NCBI RefSeq assembly: GCF_039710355.1
Contig: NZ_JBDKWZ010000002.1
Location: forward strand, 478,776 to 542,775
DNA: 64,000 nucleotides
Direction: 5' to 3'
DNA from: Rapidithrix thailandica
Lineage (GTDB): Bacteria > Bacteroidota > Bacteroidia > Cytophagales > Flammeovirgaceae
Within the stretch, counting starts at the first letter, position 1, and each line of letters begins with the position of its first letter. Both the position numbers and the translations under genes were made by a program. The notes under the pieces are model-generated. The model made no database searches. It saw nothing but the letters and a program-made list of their open reading frames with translations, and was not told the DNA's origin. Of this stretch, positions 24,439 through 32,143 are shown piece by piece.

Positions 24439-25786
24439 AGATTTGGAATAATTCGTTGATAGAACCTATTAATTCATAAACTGGGTCTTTTTTATCTAGA
24501 AAATTACTTTGGTATTTAAGTAGTTCGAGATTTTGTAAATCCTCTTTATCAAAGGATTTATTCTTACTTACCTTGCTAAAAATATTCAACGCGATTCTAC
24601 TCAGGAATTCATTTTTGTATCCAGGTGAATCAAAAAGCTTTGCCAGTTGAAAGTCTGCTGAATGCTTAATATATCCTTTTGCATCAAATGCATGACCGTC
24701 CTCCATTGTCATAATAAAACAATTTCGAGCATTTAATCTTGAAATGATTTGAGGGGAGTGTGTTGCAATTATAAAATGGCAACTTTTAAAACTTGAAAAT
24801 GTCGATATCAATAGCTGTATGTAACGTTCTTGCCACTGGGGATGCAAACATATTTCTGGCTCATCAATGCATATCACACTGTAATCCCTAATAGCACTTG
24901 CTATTCCAAGAATACTTAAAATAACACTTTGTTCTCCAGAGCTAGCATCCCGGATTGAGAATAGTCGAGAATCTTCAAGTGATCGTATTCCAACATCTCT
25001 TAATCTGATCATCCCAGATTGAATTAATAGAATCAAGTCTTCAGATAATTTCATGTCGAAATGATTCATTTCAAATCCTCTAGAATTTATTTCTAATTCA
25101 AACAACTTTGGAATTTTATGATTGAATATTCTTTCGGCAACCTGTATTAGGTATTCGACTTTAGCTAGATCAACTTCATCTTCCTCATTACAGAAGTACC
25201 TCATATTAAGCCTTCTTAAGGAACCTCTTCTTCTAGGAAAATCTTGGCTATTATCATTCAAATAATATACAAGATCTTCTAGCATTCCTTTTGTCATAGA
25301 AAGATCAAATCTTATTGAAATAATATCATGGTATCCAAGGTAATTTAGAACCTTACCAATGGCTGTTGTTGGATTTTCAAAAACAGACTGAATCAGAGAA
25401 GCAATTATTTTTGATAGATATGCTAAACCAAAATTGGAACCATGAAGATCTCGTAATCCTAAATAAGAATAATTACTTACAGCTAATGAATGTCTTACGA
25501 AGGGAAACTTATCAAACGGGCTAGTGGAGACTGAGATAATCTCCTTAGGTTTTTTAGTCGTCACTACTTTTCCTTTTTCTATATGCTCAAACCCTAATTC
25601 AGGACCTTTATACAGTTTTTTAGAGTTTTGAACCCCTAATAGGTCTCTAACTAAACTACCGAGCAATGTACTTTTGCCAGACCCATTTTTACCGACAATG
25701 ACAGTGAAAATATTTTGCCGTCCTTCAATCTTCTCTGGGTTATAGAATTGAAACCTTCTACCTAAATTCCTATATGACTTTATCAT
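24431..25786 (-). CDS. AAA/ABC-type ATPase, Septu PtuA-like
   Basis: A 451-aa SMC/OLD-like ATPase. Walker A is VGKNGSGKSTLLG (residues 31-43), the signature ASSGEQSVI precedes Walker B VICIDEPEICLHPQW, and the switch His is in FIIATHSPQI. The core resembles PtuA, which forms a ring and licenses the HNH partner to cut nucleic acid during phage infection, probably sensing nucleotide depletion. It is the first gene of the cassette and starts 12 bases inside the core box CTTACAAC at 25798. Confidence 0.8.
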   Translation of the reverse strand: MIKSYRNLGRRFQFYNPEKIEGRQNIFTVIVGKNGSGKSTLLGSLVRDLLGVQNSKKLYKGPELGFEHIEKGKVVTTKKPKEIISVSTSPFDKFPFVRHSLAVSNYSYLGLRDLHGSNFGLAYLSKIIASLIQSVFENPTTAIGKVLNYLGYHDIISIRFDLSMTKGMLEDLVYYLNDNSQDFPRRRGSLRRLNMRYFCNEEDEVDLAKVEYLIQVAERIFNHKIPKLFELEINSRGFEMNHFDMKLSEDLILLIQSGMIRLRDVGIRSLEDSRLFSIRDASSGEQSVILSILGIASAIRDYSVICIDEPEICLHPQWQERYIQLLISTFSSFKSCHFIIATHSPQIISRLNARNCFIMTMEDGHAFDAKGYIKHSADFQLAKLFDSPGYKNEFLSRIALNIFSKVSKNKSFDKEDLQNLELLKYQSNFLDKKDPVYELIGSINELFQIYG

Positions 25787-25797
25787 CTGCTCAATGT

Positions 25798-25930
25798 CTT
25801 ACAACGGTTTAGTGTATGAGTAGTAGCGGATTTCTACTCACGAACCTTTCGGTTTTCCACTGACCTTTGTTTTATGTTTTGTCCTTAGTTTCATCACTTA
25901 AACCGCTATTACTTATACACCGTGTTAGGC
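25798..25930 (-). repeat. attC-like linker (133 bp)
   Basis: The arms share TGTATRAGTARTAGCGG in inverted orientation. Outer boxes are CTTACAAC and GTTAGGC. The stop codon of the next gene lies inside GTTAGGC. Confidence 0.75.
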
Positions 25931-26455
25931 ACAGTAATTATTTAGGTAATTTTTGAATTCTAATTCGTATTTACTTCTATCAAATCTTAATTCCTTTATT
26001 GGTTTTAGTCCTTTACTTTCTATCTCTTCCTTACAATTAAAACCGTCATTTTCATAAGATTTGTTTTCTACATAGATAAAGTCTTCATTTTCGTATGTTA
26101 TCTCTTTCCAGATTATCAAATCATCTTGCTTTTCTAAGAGAAATGAAATAATTCCACAATAATCAACACCACAATGACACCTATAAAGTACTATTCGGTT
26201 TGTTTCAAATTGATTAAATGGTGGCTGGTCATTTCCTAAAAATCGAGAGGCTGCCTTTTTGTTAATTTTTGTTCTATTGTAGTTAGGAAACTTAGATTTA
26301 TCAACTTCAACTAAGTCCAGATCAAAGTCACAAAAAGCCAAATCAAAGCGATTAATATTTAACCATTCAGACAGTGCTTTCCCATCTACAAAAAAGTCAA
26401 AACTTGTTCTTTTGTCTTCTTTTTTTACTTCTCTTATCTCAAAGTGATTTTTCAT
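25925..26455 (-). CDS. Cassette protein with CHCGxDYC motif, function unknown
   Basis: A 176-aa soluble protein I cannot assign. It has an N-terminal alpha/beta part with WLNINRFDLAFCDFDLDLVE, a cysteine cluster LYRCHCGVDYCGIISF near residue 92 that could bind zinc, and an acidic, aromatic C-terminal half ending KNYLNNYCA. It has no signal peptide. Its stop codon TAA is part of the inverse core GCCTAAC, and GTTAGGC/GCCTAAC boxes bound the unit exactly, so it is a single-gene cassette. Immunity-type or stress proteins with similar Cys clusters exist, but no role is claimed. Confidence 0.7.
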   Translation of the reverse strand: MKNHFEIREVKKEDKRTSFDFFVDGKALSEWLNINRFDLAFCDFDLDLVEVDKSKFPNYNRTKINKKAASRFLGNDQPPFNQFETNRIVLYRCHCGVDYCGIISFLLEKQDDLIIWKEITYENEDFIYVENKSYENDGFNCKEEIESKGLKPIKELRFDRSKYELEFKNYLNNYCA

Positions 26456-26468
26456 TCGTGCTTATTTT

Positions 26469-26521
26469 GCCTAACGGTTAATGTGAAATGCGTTTTAATG
26501 CATTTTTACATAGTGTCAGCA
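26469..26521 (-). repeat. Short attC-like linker (53 bp)
   Basis: A simple hairpin: ATGTgaAATGC pairs with GCATTTttACAT around a short loop. Outer boxes are GCCTAAC and GTCAGCA; the latter contains the stop of the TIR gene. Confidence 0.62.
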
Positions 26522-27808
26522 TTTGTTTGATATAAGTCTAACTTTCATGATTTTTGCTTCTTGATCAAAGTCAGAGATATTTAATTCTGTCATATCACCG
26601 TTAATTTCAAGTCCCCCTTTATAACTGTCTTTTGGCAGTATGAACTGAATATGTAAATCTTTAGATTCTATTACATACATTTCACTGACATAAGTATACC
26701 ATGTATAATAATTAGGATAAGCTTTAGTGAATTCAGCAATTGTTGAGCCAACGCCAATGCCTTCTTTTGTTCGGAAGTTTTCTGTTAGAACAAGGATTTC
26801 CTCAATAGTTTCTACGAATTGAGACTTCCCAGAAGACGTTCGGACATTCAACATCTCAGTTCCGTTTTGACTAATCACATAGTAATCTTCTTCAGTCGGT
26901 CCTTCCTCGGTCATTCTTGATATTTTCTCTGACTTAACTTTAAAATTGTCAGAGCTAGATGGAAATAGCATTCCTTCTTTTAACTCAAAATCTCCTGCTT
27001 TTTTTTCAGTTATTATTTCGAATTTTTCATTGACATCCAGGATGTTATCGTTTAACGAAGTGACTGTGATAATTTCATTAATTTGGCCAACAGCATTATC
27101 CCTTTTCCTTTCCCATACACTAAAGTTTTTCGGTGTTAGAGAAAAGAAAGCTTCTACTTTTTCTTTTAACGAATTAAGTTTCGCCTTTTCGTTGATTTTC
27201 ATACCCTGAGTATTCGGTATGACCCCTTGAATTTGAGCGTATGAAAAAGGAGGTATTAGAACGGGAATGTGTTCACTTGTTTTAACCCATGTAGCTCCCA
27301 TTTCGCAGAGACTTACTGGACTATTGTAAAAATTTTCAGAGAGAATAAATATAACCAGAACCTCTTTGTTAAGCTCTTCTTTTAAAGTTTGTAGCCAATC
27401 TGTTCCAATTTTTATATTGTACCCTTCGAAAGACGTACAAAAAATTTGATTCTCATTTAACCCTATTGCTTCCAGAAGCTCAATGACTTGCTCAACTACA
27501 TTGGCATCTTTGCTAGAGTGACTTATAAAAACCTTTTTTTCATTAGTCCCCACAATATCTTGTTTACGTTCTGGTTGAACCGCTTTTGGAGCATCAAGGC
27601 TTAAATCTCTGGCTACCTTAGATATTGTTTCATTTGATTCTTCTTGAAGGATCTGCTGAGAATAAACTCTTTTACTATTAACCATTGTTTCGGTTAATCC
27701 TTTGATACCATAACCAGCAAGAAACAGATTTATTTCAGTCGTTGTAAATTGCTCCTGTAGTTTAACAGCAATCTCTTTAATTAAATTGATTCGATCTAAA
27801 GGGTTCAT
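26516..27808 (-). CDS. EAD-TIR defence-type protein
   Basis: A 430-aa protein with three parts. Residues 1-45 (MNPLDRINLIKEIAVKLQ, TTTEINLFLAGYGI) look like an effector-associated adaptor domain. Residues about 92-230 are a TIR domain with VFISHSSKD, IFCTSFEGYNI and SLCEMGATWV, where the Glu is the catalytic NADase position. The C-terminal 150 residues (VGSTIAEFTKAYPNYYTWY, LHIQFILPKDSYKGG) are unassigned and probably sense a trigger. The start at 27808 is chosen because the upstream 12 codons run into the adjacent attachment-like site. A stand-alone abortive-infection role is likely but inferred. Confidence 0.78.
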   Translation of the reverse strand: MNPLDRINLIKEIAVKLQEQFTTTEINLFLAGYGIKGLTETMVNSKRVYSQQILQEESNETISKVARDLSLDAPKAVQPERKQDIVGTNEKKVFISHSSKDANVVEQVIELLEAIGLNENQIFCTSFEGYNIKIGTDWLQTLKEELNKEVLVIFILSENFYNSPVSLCEMGATWVKTSEHIPVLIPPFSYAQIQGVIPNTQGMKINEKAKLNSLKEKVEAFFSLTPKNFSVWERKRDNAVGQINEIITVTSLNDNILDVNEKFEIITEKKAGDFELKEGMLFPSSSDNFKVKSEKISRMTEEGPTEEDYYVISQNGTEMLNVRTSSGKSQFVETIEEILVLTENFRTKEGIGVGSTIAEFTKAYPNYYTWYTYVSEMYVIESKDLHIQFILPKDSYKGGLEINGDMTELNISDFDQEAKIMKVRLISNKC

Positions 27809-27820
27809 TTTTGCAATAAA

Positions 27821-27857
27821 TACTAACGTTTGTGTAACGCGCACATGCGCGTTATTT
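27821..27857 (-). repeat. Short palindromic boundary site (attC- or attI-like)
   Basis: TACTAACG, then a perfect AACGCGC-acat-GCGCGTT palindrome, then ATTT. On the minus strand GTTAGTA would be the core of the EAD-TIR cassette. At 37 bp it is much shorter than the other linkers. Confidence 0.5.
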
Positions 27858-27865
27858 CTCTTATC

Positions 27866-28117
27866 TCAAATATCCAAATTATCCAGTGGACTCACAATGC
27901 CATCTACACCTTTTTTAGTAATATGAGTATAACGTTCTGTGATTTGTCCGTCAGCAAATAATCCTCGTACACGATATATGTTATCGTTATCGCCCAACCT
28001 AGATAATCTTTTCCTTGCAGCTGCATTTGAAATACCTTTCTTATTTGTAAGGGTTTCAAGGATTTCTCCAGATAGAATTGGTCCTTTGTCTTTTATTAAT
28101 TTTTCTAAAAATGTCAC
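27866..28117 (-). CDS. Chimeric ORF: winged-helix head, recombinase-like tail
   Basis: An 83-aa frame. The first 55 residues (FLEKLIKDKGPILSGEILE, then SNAAARKRLSRL) look like a winged helix-turn-helix N-terminus found in larger Bacteroidota defence or restriction proteins. The last 24 (TERYTHITKKGVDGIVSPLD then NLDI) resemble the C-terminus of a tyrosine recombinase, with the YTH-I...G...SPLD pattern seen in XerD-like and integron integrases. The joint is near FADGQ. It is probably a fusion of two gene remnants and not functional as either. Confidence 0.5.
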   Translation of the reverse strand: MTFLEKLIKDKGPILSGEILETLTNKKGISNAAARKRLSRLGDNDNIYRVRGLFADGQITERYTHITKKGVDGIVSPLDNLDI

Positions 28118-28344
28118 ACCACACTATTTATACAAGATTAAACTACATCGCTGCCTATATTTTTTAAAATTACAAATCTCAAATTTGTAACTCCTTAATA
28201 TGTTTATTTAAAAAGCAAATCGTTAACAAATATTATTCTACACATCTGGTAATTTCGTTCGAAATCCACGCATTTTATTCAATAGTTTCAGTTGTTTTTC
28301 TCATGTATATCCAATTCTCTCTTTTTCTATAAAATCTCCAATTT
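28118..28344. other. AT-rich spacer
   Basis: About 230 bases without a supported gene. Its last 25 bases are the downstream flank shared with the other recombinase copies. Confidence 0.4.
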
Positions 28345-28923
28345 TCATCTCCTCCACATTTTATTGGCAATATCCCTTTCCTCTTTCCCTACGGCATTGG
28401 CATAAATAGCGGTGGTTTTGAGTTCCGCATGACCTAACCACTTTTGCACCATGTTTAAGGGTATTTCACAGTCGGCAATGGCATAGACTCCAAAGCCATG
28501 TCTTAAACCTTTGGCTGTGGCCTGTGGCCCTTGGATTTTGGCTGTGGCCATGATCTCTTTGATCTTTCGCCAGCCTGTCATCCGGGTAAACTTCCAGAGC
28601 CGGGCGTTTTTGTTTTTTGTCTCTCGCAAGGCATGCACCAAGTTCAATGATTCAATCAAACGCTCCGGAACCGGGATGCTCCGGAAGACTCCCTTTTTCC
28701 TTTTCTTCAAAGACTCAATTCCAATAGAATGATTCTCCAGGTCGATATGTCTGACCTGAAGATTCAAAGCTTCGGAGAGGCGGCATCCAGTGTATAAAAG
28801 CACCAGGGCAAAGGTCATCGTTTCCCGGTCCTGTTGTTTGGAAACCTGTTCAAAGCGTTGTCGCTCGGAAGCGGTCAAATACAGGCGTTCTCCCTTGTCA
28901 GAATACAGTTTCATTTCACTCAT
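28345..28923 (-). CDS. Small tyrosine recombinase (catalytic domain only)
   Basis: A 192-aa recombinase that lacks the N-terminal core-binding domain, comparable in size to FimB/FimE. YTGCRLSEALNL carries the box I Arg, KKRKKGVFRSIPVP the beta-hairpin Lys, AKGLRHGFGVYA the box II Arg (the usual His two places before is Lys-Gly), WLGHAEL the second His, and TTAIYANAVG the nucleophilic Tyr. I recall similar GLRHGFGV recombinases in other phyla. It is the only intact one of three copies here. A 31-bp palindrome lies 84 bases upstream. Confidence 0.85.
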   Translation of the reverse strand: MSEMKLYSDKGERLYLTASERQRFEQVSKQQDRETMTFALVLLYTGCRLSEALNLQVRHIDLENHSIGIESLKKRKKGVFRSIPVPERLIESLNLVHALRETKNKNARLWKFTRMTGWRKIKEIMATAKIQGPQATAKGLRHGFGVYAIADCEIPLNMVQKWLGHAELKTTAIYANAVGKEERDIANKMWRR

Positions 28924-29006
28924 GTTACAAAATTACTGTATAATGTATCAAGATTCAACACTTTGTCGGGCTATTCTCCCGGAAATCCGGGGGAAGTGTG
29001 TACAAA

Positions 29007-29037
29007 AATGTTACACTATTGTCAATAGTGTAACATT
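29007..29037. repeat. 31-bp perfect palindrome upstream of the recombinase
   Basis: Two exact 15-base arms (AATGTTACACTATTG and its complement) flank one central T. It is an intergenic candidate for a recombination core, an operator or a terminator. Confidence 0.75.
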
Positions 29038-29161
29038 GAGGCTTTCCACATTAGTAAATTCTATGAAAAACAACTATTATTAGGTATAATAAAACAAGGT
29101 TTTGAAAAAACTTGGGTAAATTAGGATAAAAATATTTTTGTTTAATCATTAATCTTTTATC

Positions 29162-29311
29162 ATGCCAGTAAAACACAAACCAACAGGAGAAGTCCATAAA
29201 GGTCAAAAAGGTGGAACTACAGGATGTGGTTTTGACACTAAAGAACATTCAGATCATTGGGTGAATACAAGTGAAAAAATCACCTGTGATAAGAATGGTT
29301 GTAAAAATTAA
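29162..29311 (+). CDS. 49-aa cysteine-containing small protein
   Basis: A short basic protein starting MPVKHKPTGEVHKGQKGGTT and carrying three Cys in GCGF, KITCDKNGCKN near the C-terminus, with two His between. This could be a mini zinc-binding fold, although the spacing is not a standard zinc finger. The codon pattern and a preceding AT-rich region fit a real gene, and there is room for nothing else in the interval. I recall similar small proteins in Bacteroidota but no function. Confidence 0.5.
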   Translation: MPVKHKPTGEVHKGQKGGTTGCGFDTKEHSDHWVNTSEKITCDKNGCKN

Positions 29312-29403
29312 GTTAGGACAATTGACTCCTAAATGATGTATAAGTAGTACAATTGGCAGAAAGAGAGTTTACAAAATATACAACTTATACATATCTTATT
29401 TCT

Positions 29404-29441
29404 AATAACGGTACAGGCTCATCTGTACTTGAAGATTTGGC
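29404..29441 (+). repeat. Hairpin repeat, copy 1 (GTACAG-N6-CTGTAC)
   Basis: AATAACGGTACAGGCTCATC and the following TGTACTTGAAGATTTGGC match a second copy at 32993-33030 with only about five differences. The core is a 6-bp stem with a 6-base loop. Confidence 0.75.
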
Positions 29442-29451
29442 TATACAAATA

Positions 29452-29481
29452 AAAGGCCACCATCAAACAATGGTGGCCTTT
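29452..29481. terminator. Bidirectional terminator
   Basis: A perfect 12-bp stem AAAGGCCACCAT/ATGGTGGCCTTT with a 6-base loop, beside the minus-strand pseudogene end. Confidence 0.88.
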
Positions 29482-29486
29482 CTATT

Positions 29487-29879
29487 TTATTCTTCAATGA
29501 TTAGCTTTCTGATATTTTTGCTAAATTCATTTGTGGTGAAGACTTCAAACCGTTTGATATATTTTCCTATTTCTGAATAAGGAATTTCTACCTGATGAGC
29601 TGTCACCTCTACTTCCCCGTTATTTTTCACTATTTCTTTTTTAATATCCTCAAAGGAAGAGCCATATTTTTTTGTATCCAGGGTATAGATAGTAGTACTA
29701 ATTTTCTCTCCGTTAATGGTGTGTTCTGAAAATTTCAATCCCATAGGAAAGTGTTTTTCAGTATCAATATCATAATCTTTACATATTTTCCTAACGTGGT
29801 CACCATCATGAAAATCAATGGCTGCTAATCCTTGATAATCATCCTATTGTGTACTTGCATGCTCTTTTAAAAAGTTCAT
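29487..29879 (-). pseudogene. Hypothetical gene with premature amber codon
   Basis: From the ATG at 29879 the frame reads MNFLKEHASTQ, then TAG (29844-29846), then continues open as DDYQGLAAIDFHDGDHVRKI to a stop at 29487. The uninterrupted part from 29744 gives 85 aa (GLKFSEHTINGEKISTTIYT...). About 130 codons would be translated without the amber codon. I do not recognise the family. It is divergent from the effector operon and ends at a strong terminator. A start inside the gene at 29744 is the alternative. Confidence 0.55.
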
Positions 29880-29996
29880 AATTTCAAGTTTAGAATGGTT
29901 TAACTTACTTCTTAAAGATTTGATAGATTCTTATAAAATCCTTACAAATATATTTATTACCTCTTACTAGGTAACTAGATTTAGAGGAATGTTTTC

Positions 29997-30004
29997 TACA
30001 TTTG
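29997..30004 (+). promoter_or_regulatory. Possible promoter -7 box for the protease operon
   Basis: TACATTTG matches TAnnTTTG and lies 98 bases before the ATG. No TTTG -33 box is seen at the right distance. Confidence 0.35.
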
Positions 30005-30102
30005 GCCCTGCTGATCCTCAAAAATTACCTTTTCATCTTGGTTAAAGACTATTGGGGACAGGCTACTAGCAACACAGCACTTTAAACCTCAAATCCACAA
30101 CT

Positions 30103-31587
30103 ATGATTACAATATCAGAATCAGGTAATCCGAAAAACTCCATCCAAATTCCTGCACTCAAAAGACCTTCAAGCCTCAAGCGCTTTCTGGTACACTTTAG
30201 AAGACCCTCCGATTATGAGAACAATAATGTGACAAAAGAGTATGGTTTTGATTGGTTACGGGATGAATATATTTATCCGATTGAAACTGTAAATAGGAGA
30301 ACCACTCCCTTATGTACGGATGTAGAACGGCTAAAGGGTGAATATTCAAGAGACGTAACAGACCCTATTCGCCCCTATGAGGTTGATTACTATCCGGCCT
30401 GGTTAAGTCTCAAAGAAGGGAAGGAAGCTACATTGGACTTGGAGTTGGAAGCATTGGAAGAGCTAGCAGAAGATGCTACTGCTCTTATTTTTGAGAGCAG
30501 TACCCCTCACCTACAAATAGAGCCTGCCCAAATCAATTTATCTGAGATCCTACAAACAGGGAGGCAGACGAAAAACTTAGGGCAAACAACAAGGGACTAC
30601 TATTTAGGAAATAATACCATCACCATCACTTGTACGGGAGGAACCTTTGCAGAGCACCAACAAATCAAGGTATTTGCCCAAAGTGGAGCACAAAGGGAAG
30701 AGGTAGGAAAGCTTATGATTTATCATAACCAGGATATTTACAGGTTGAATGCGAGGTTTGTACAAGTAAATTTCAAAGGTTCAATTCATATGCCTTCAAG
30801 AAAGGTTGATGGCATGGATATAGAAAGTAAGTTAAATTTTTCTGAAAATACAGTAGAAATAAACGTAATAAATAGTCCGTCTTTAAATCCTCCAGTTGAT
30901 CCAATTGGCATGGAAACAACCATTTCCAATTGGAAAAGATATGTAGAAGATACTGAAGAAAAAGCCAAACAGAAGTTTATTCAAGCCTTAATTGAATATG
31001 TTCCCATTAAGAAAAATCAAAGAAAATATGACTATAGGAAAATAAATGTAGATTTTAAAAAATTTAAAATAGGTGATAATATTGAAGAAGGCCCTGGAAT
31101 TAACCGAATTAAACGGTCTATTACAGAAATTGATGCAGATGGAATAGTTTGTAATATGAGAGAATTCTTACTTGGGTTGCGAGAGATTTATGAAGAAGAA
31201 TATACATCCGAACCTGGGGTGGCATTTTTTTTAATGCCCACAGTGATAAGATACCCTAAAAACCCAAGTGACATTGACACACGGATAAAACACCTTGATG
31301 GCTTTGCAGAAGATATATTTAGTACGGGCAGGTATGTAATGTTAGCACGTCACCATAAACATTTTAGAGAAATGACCTTAGTACATGAAGCGGCTCACAA
31401 TATGGGATTGGTTCATTCCTTTCAGGTAGCTACCGAAGAAGAGGGGATAACAATTGTGCCTGAACATACTTTTGTTAATGGTACTACTGAAAATATTATG
31501 GATTATAGTTTAAATACCTTTAGCTTTTGGAAGTACCAATGGGACAAACTACGACAAGACAATCACGATTTAGAACTGATACGATGA
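30103..31587 (+). CDS. Metzincin-like metallopeptidase, putative T6SS effector
   Basis: A 494-aa protein without a signal peptide. The C-terminal part has the zinc motif HEAAHNMGLVHSF (HExxHxxGxxH, near residue 428) and a downstream ENIMDYS that fits the Met-turn, so it is a zincin of metzincin type. The N-terminal 300 residues are unassigned and may be a delivery domain. The next gene overlaps its stop by 4 bases and encodes a secreted protein, and a TssD gene follows on the other strand. This is best explained as a type VI effector with its immunity partner. A housekeeping protease is less likely. Confidence 0.75.
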   Translation: MITISESGNPKNSIQIPALKRPSSLKRFLVHFRRPSDYENNNVTKEYGFDWLRDEYIYPIETVNRRTTPLCTDVERLKGEYSRDVTDPIRPYEVDYYPAWLSLKEGKEATLDLELEALEELAEDATALIFESSTPHLQIEPAQINLSEILQTGRQTKNLGQTTRDYYLGNNTITITCTGGTFAEHQQIKVFAQSGAQREEVGKLMIYHNQDIYRLNARFVQVNFKGSIHMPSRKVDGMDIESKLNFSENTVEINVINSPSLNPPVDPIGMETTISNWKRYVEDTEEKAKQKFIQALIEYVPIKKNQRKYDYRKINVDFKKFKIGDNIEEGPGINRIKRSITEIDADGIVCNMREFLLGLREIYEEEYTSEPGVAFFLMPTVIRYPKNPSDIDTRIKHLDGFAEDIFSTGRYVMLARHHKHFREMTLVHEAAHNMGLVHSFQVATEEEGITIVPEHTFVNGTTENIMDYSLNTFSFWKYQWDKLRQDNHDLELIR

Positions 31588-32141
31588 AACAATTTTTGAT
31601 CATACCTCTGTTATTCGTATCCTTTTTGAGTTTTGGGCAAGATCCACCCAAAGGGGATACCTTAGTTATACACCTTGATACAGAGACTTATACAAAGACT
31701 AGAACCATTGAGTATAAAGACCCAAGGCGATTTCCTGTTACTTATGAGTATCTTGTTGACAATCGAAATGATCAACCCTTAACAGGTTTATATAAGGTGA
31801 TTACCGGTCCAAATTCTTTCTACTATTGTAAATATAAAAATGGGGTGGAAGCAAATGAGGGTATCAATTTTATTGAGTATCACCAGTATGGGAAGTTAGT
31901 TCGATTAGATTTTAAGAGTTATGCAATTCTGGGTAGCAAATACTTATCAGTCCCTCATTATTCTTGTGATAAAAAAATTAAGGGTTTTTTCAAAGAGGTA
32001 ACATCTGATGCTATTCTTCAAAAAGTAGTCATAAAACAAAAAATCAAAAAGGATACAGTATATTGGATTATAAAAGGATCCTCTTACAAAAAACCATATA
32101 AACTTCCCTTTGAAAAACACCGACTGAAGGGGTGTTTTTAA
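31584..32141 (+). CDS. Secreted protein, probable immunity partner
   Basis: A 185-aa protein with a clear signal peptide (MKQFLIIPLLFVSFLSFGQ, cleavage after FGQ) and a beta-rich mature part (TRTIEYKDPRRFPVTYEYL, GLYKVITGPNSFYYCKYK). It starts with ATGA overlapping the stop of the metallopeptidase gene, so translation is coupled. An exported partner coupled to a cytosol-made, presumably T6SS-delivered protease is what would protect the periplasm of kin. I do not recognise the family, so immunity is inferred from position. The far-upstream in-frame ATG at 31527 lies inside the protease gene and is rejected. Confidence 0.65.
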   Translation: MKQFLIIPLLFVSFLSFGQDPPKGDTLVIHLDTETYTKTRTIEYKDPRRFPVTYEYLVDNRNDQPLTGLYKVITGPNSFYYCKYKNGVEANEGINFIEYHQYGKLVRLDFKSYAILGSKYLSVPHYSCDKKIKGFFKEVTSDAILQKVVIKQKIKKDTVYWIIKGSSYKKPYKLPFEKHRLKGCF

Positions 32142-32143
32142 CT

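Noticed and set aside
23779..25786. Retron (Ec78-type) reading of the ATPase-HNH pair
   Set aside because: No reverse transcriptase or msr/msd-like RNA is seen in or next to the cassette.
23656..25930. Linker hairpins as simple terminators or REP elements
   Set aside because: They are long, asymmetric, lack T-tracts, and their outer boxes match across the gene units rather than across the hairpin only, which terminators would not do.
15775..28923. CRISPR array
   Set aside because: No regularly spaced identical repeats and no cas genes. The repeats are linkers of differing length and sequence.
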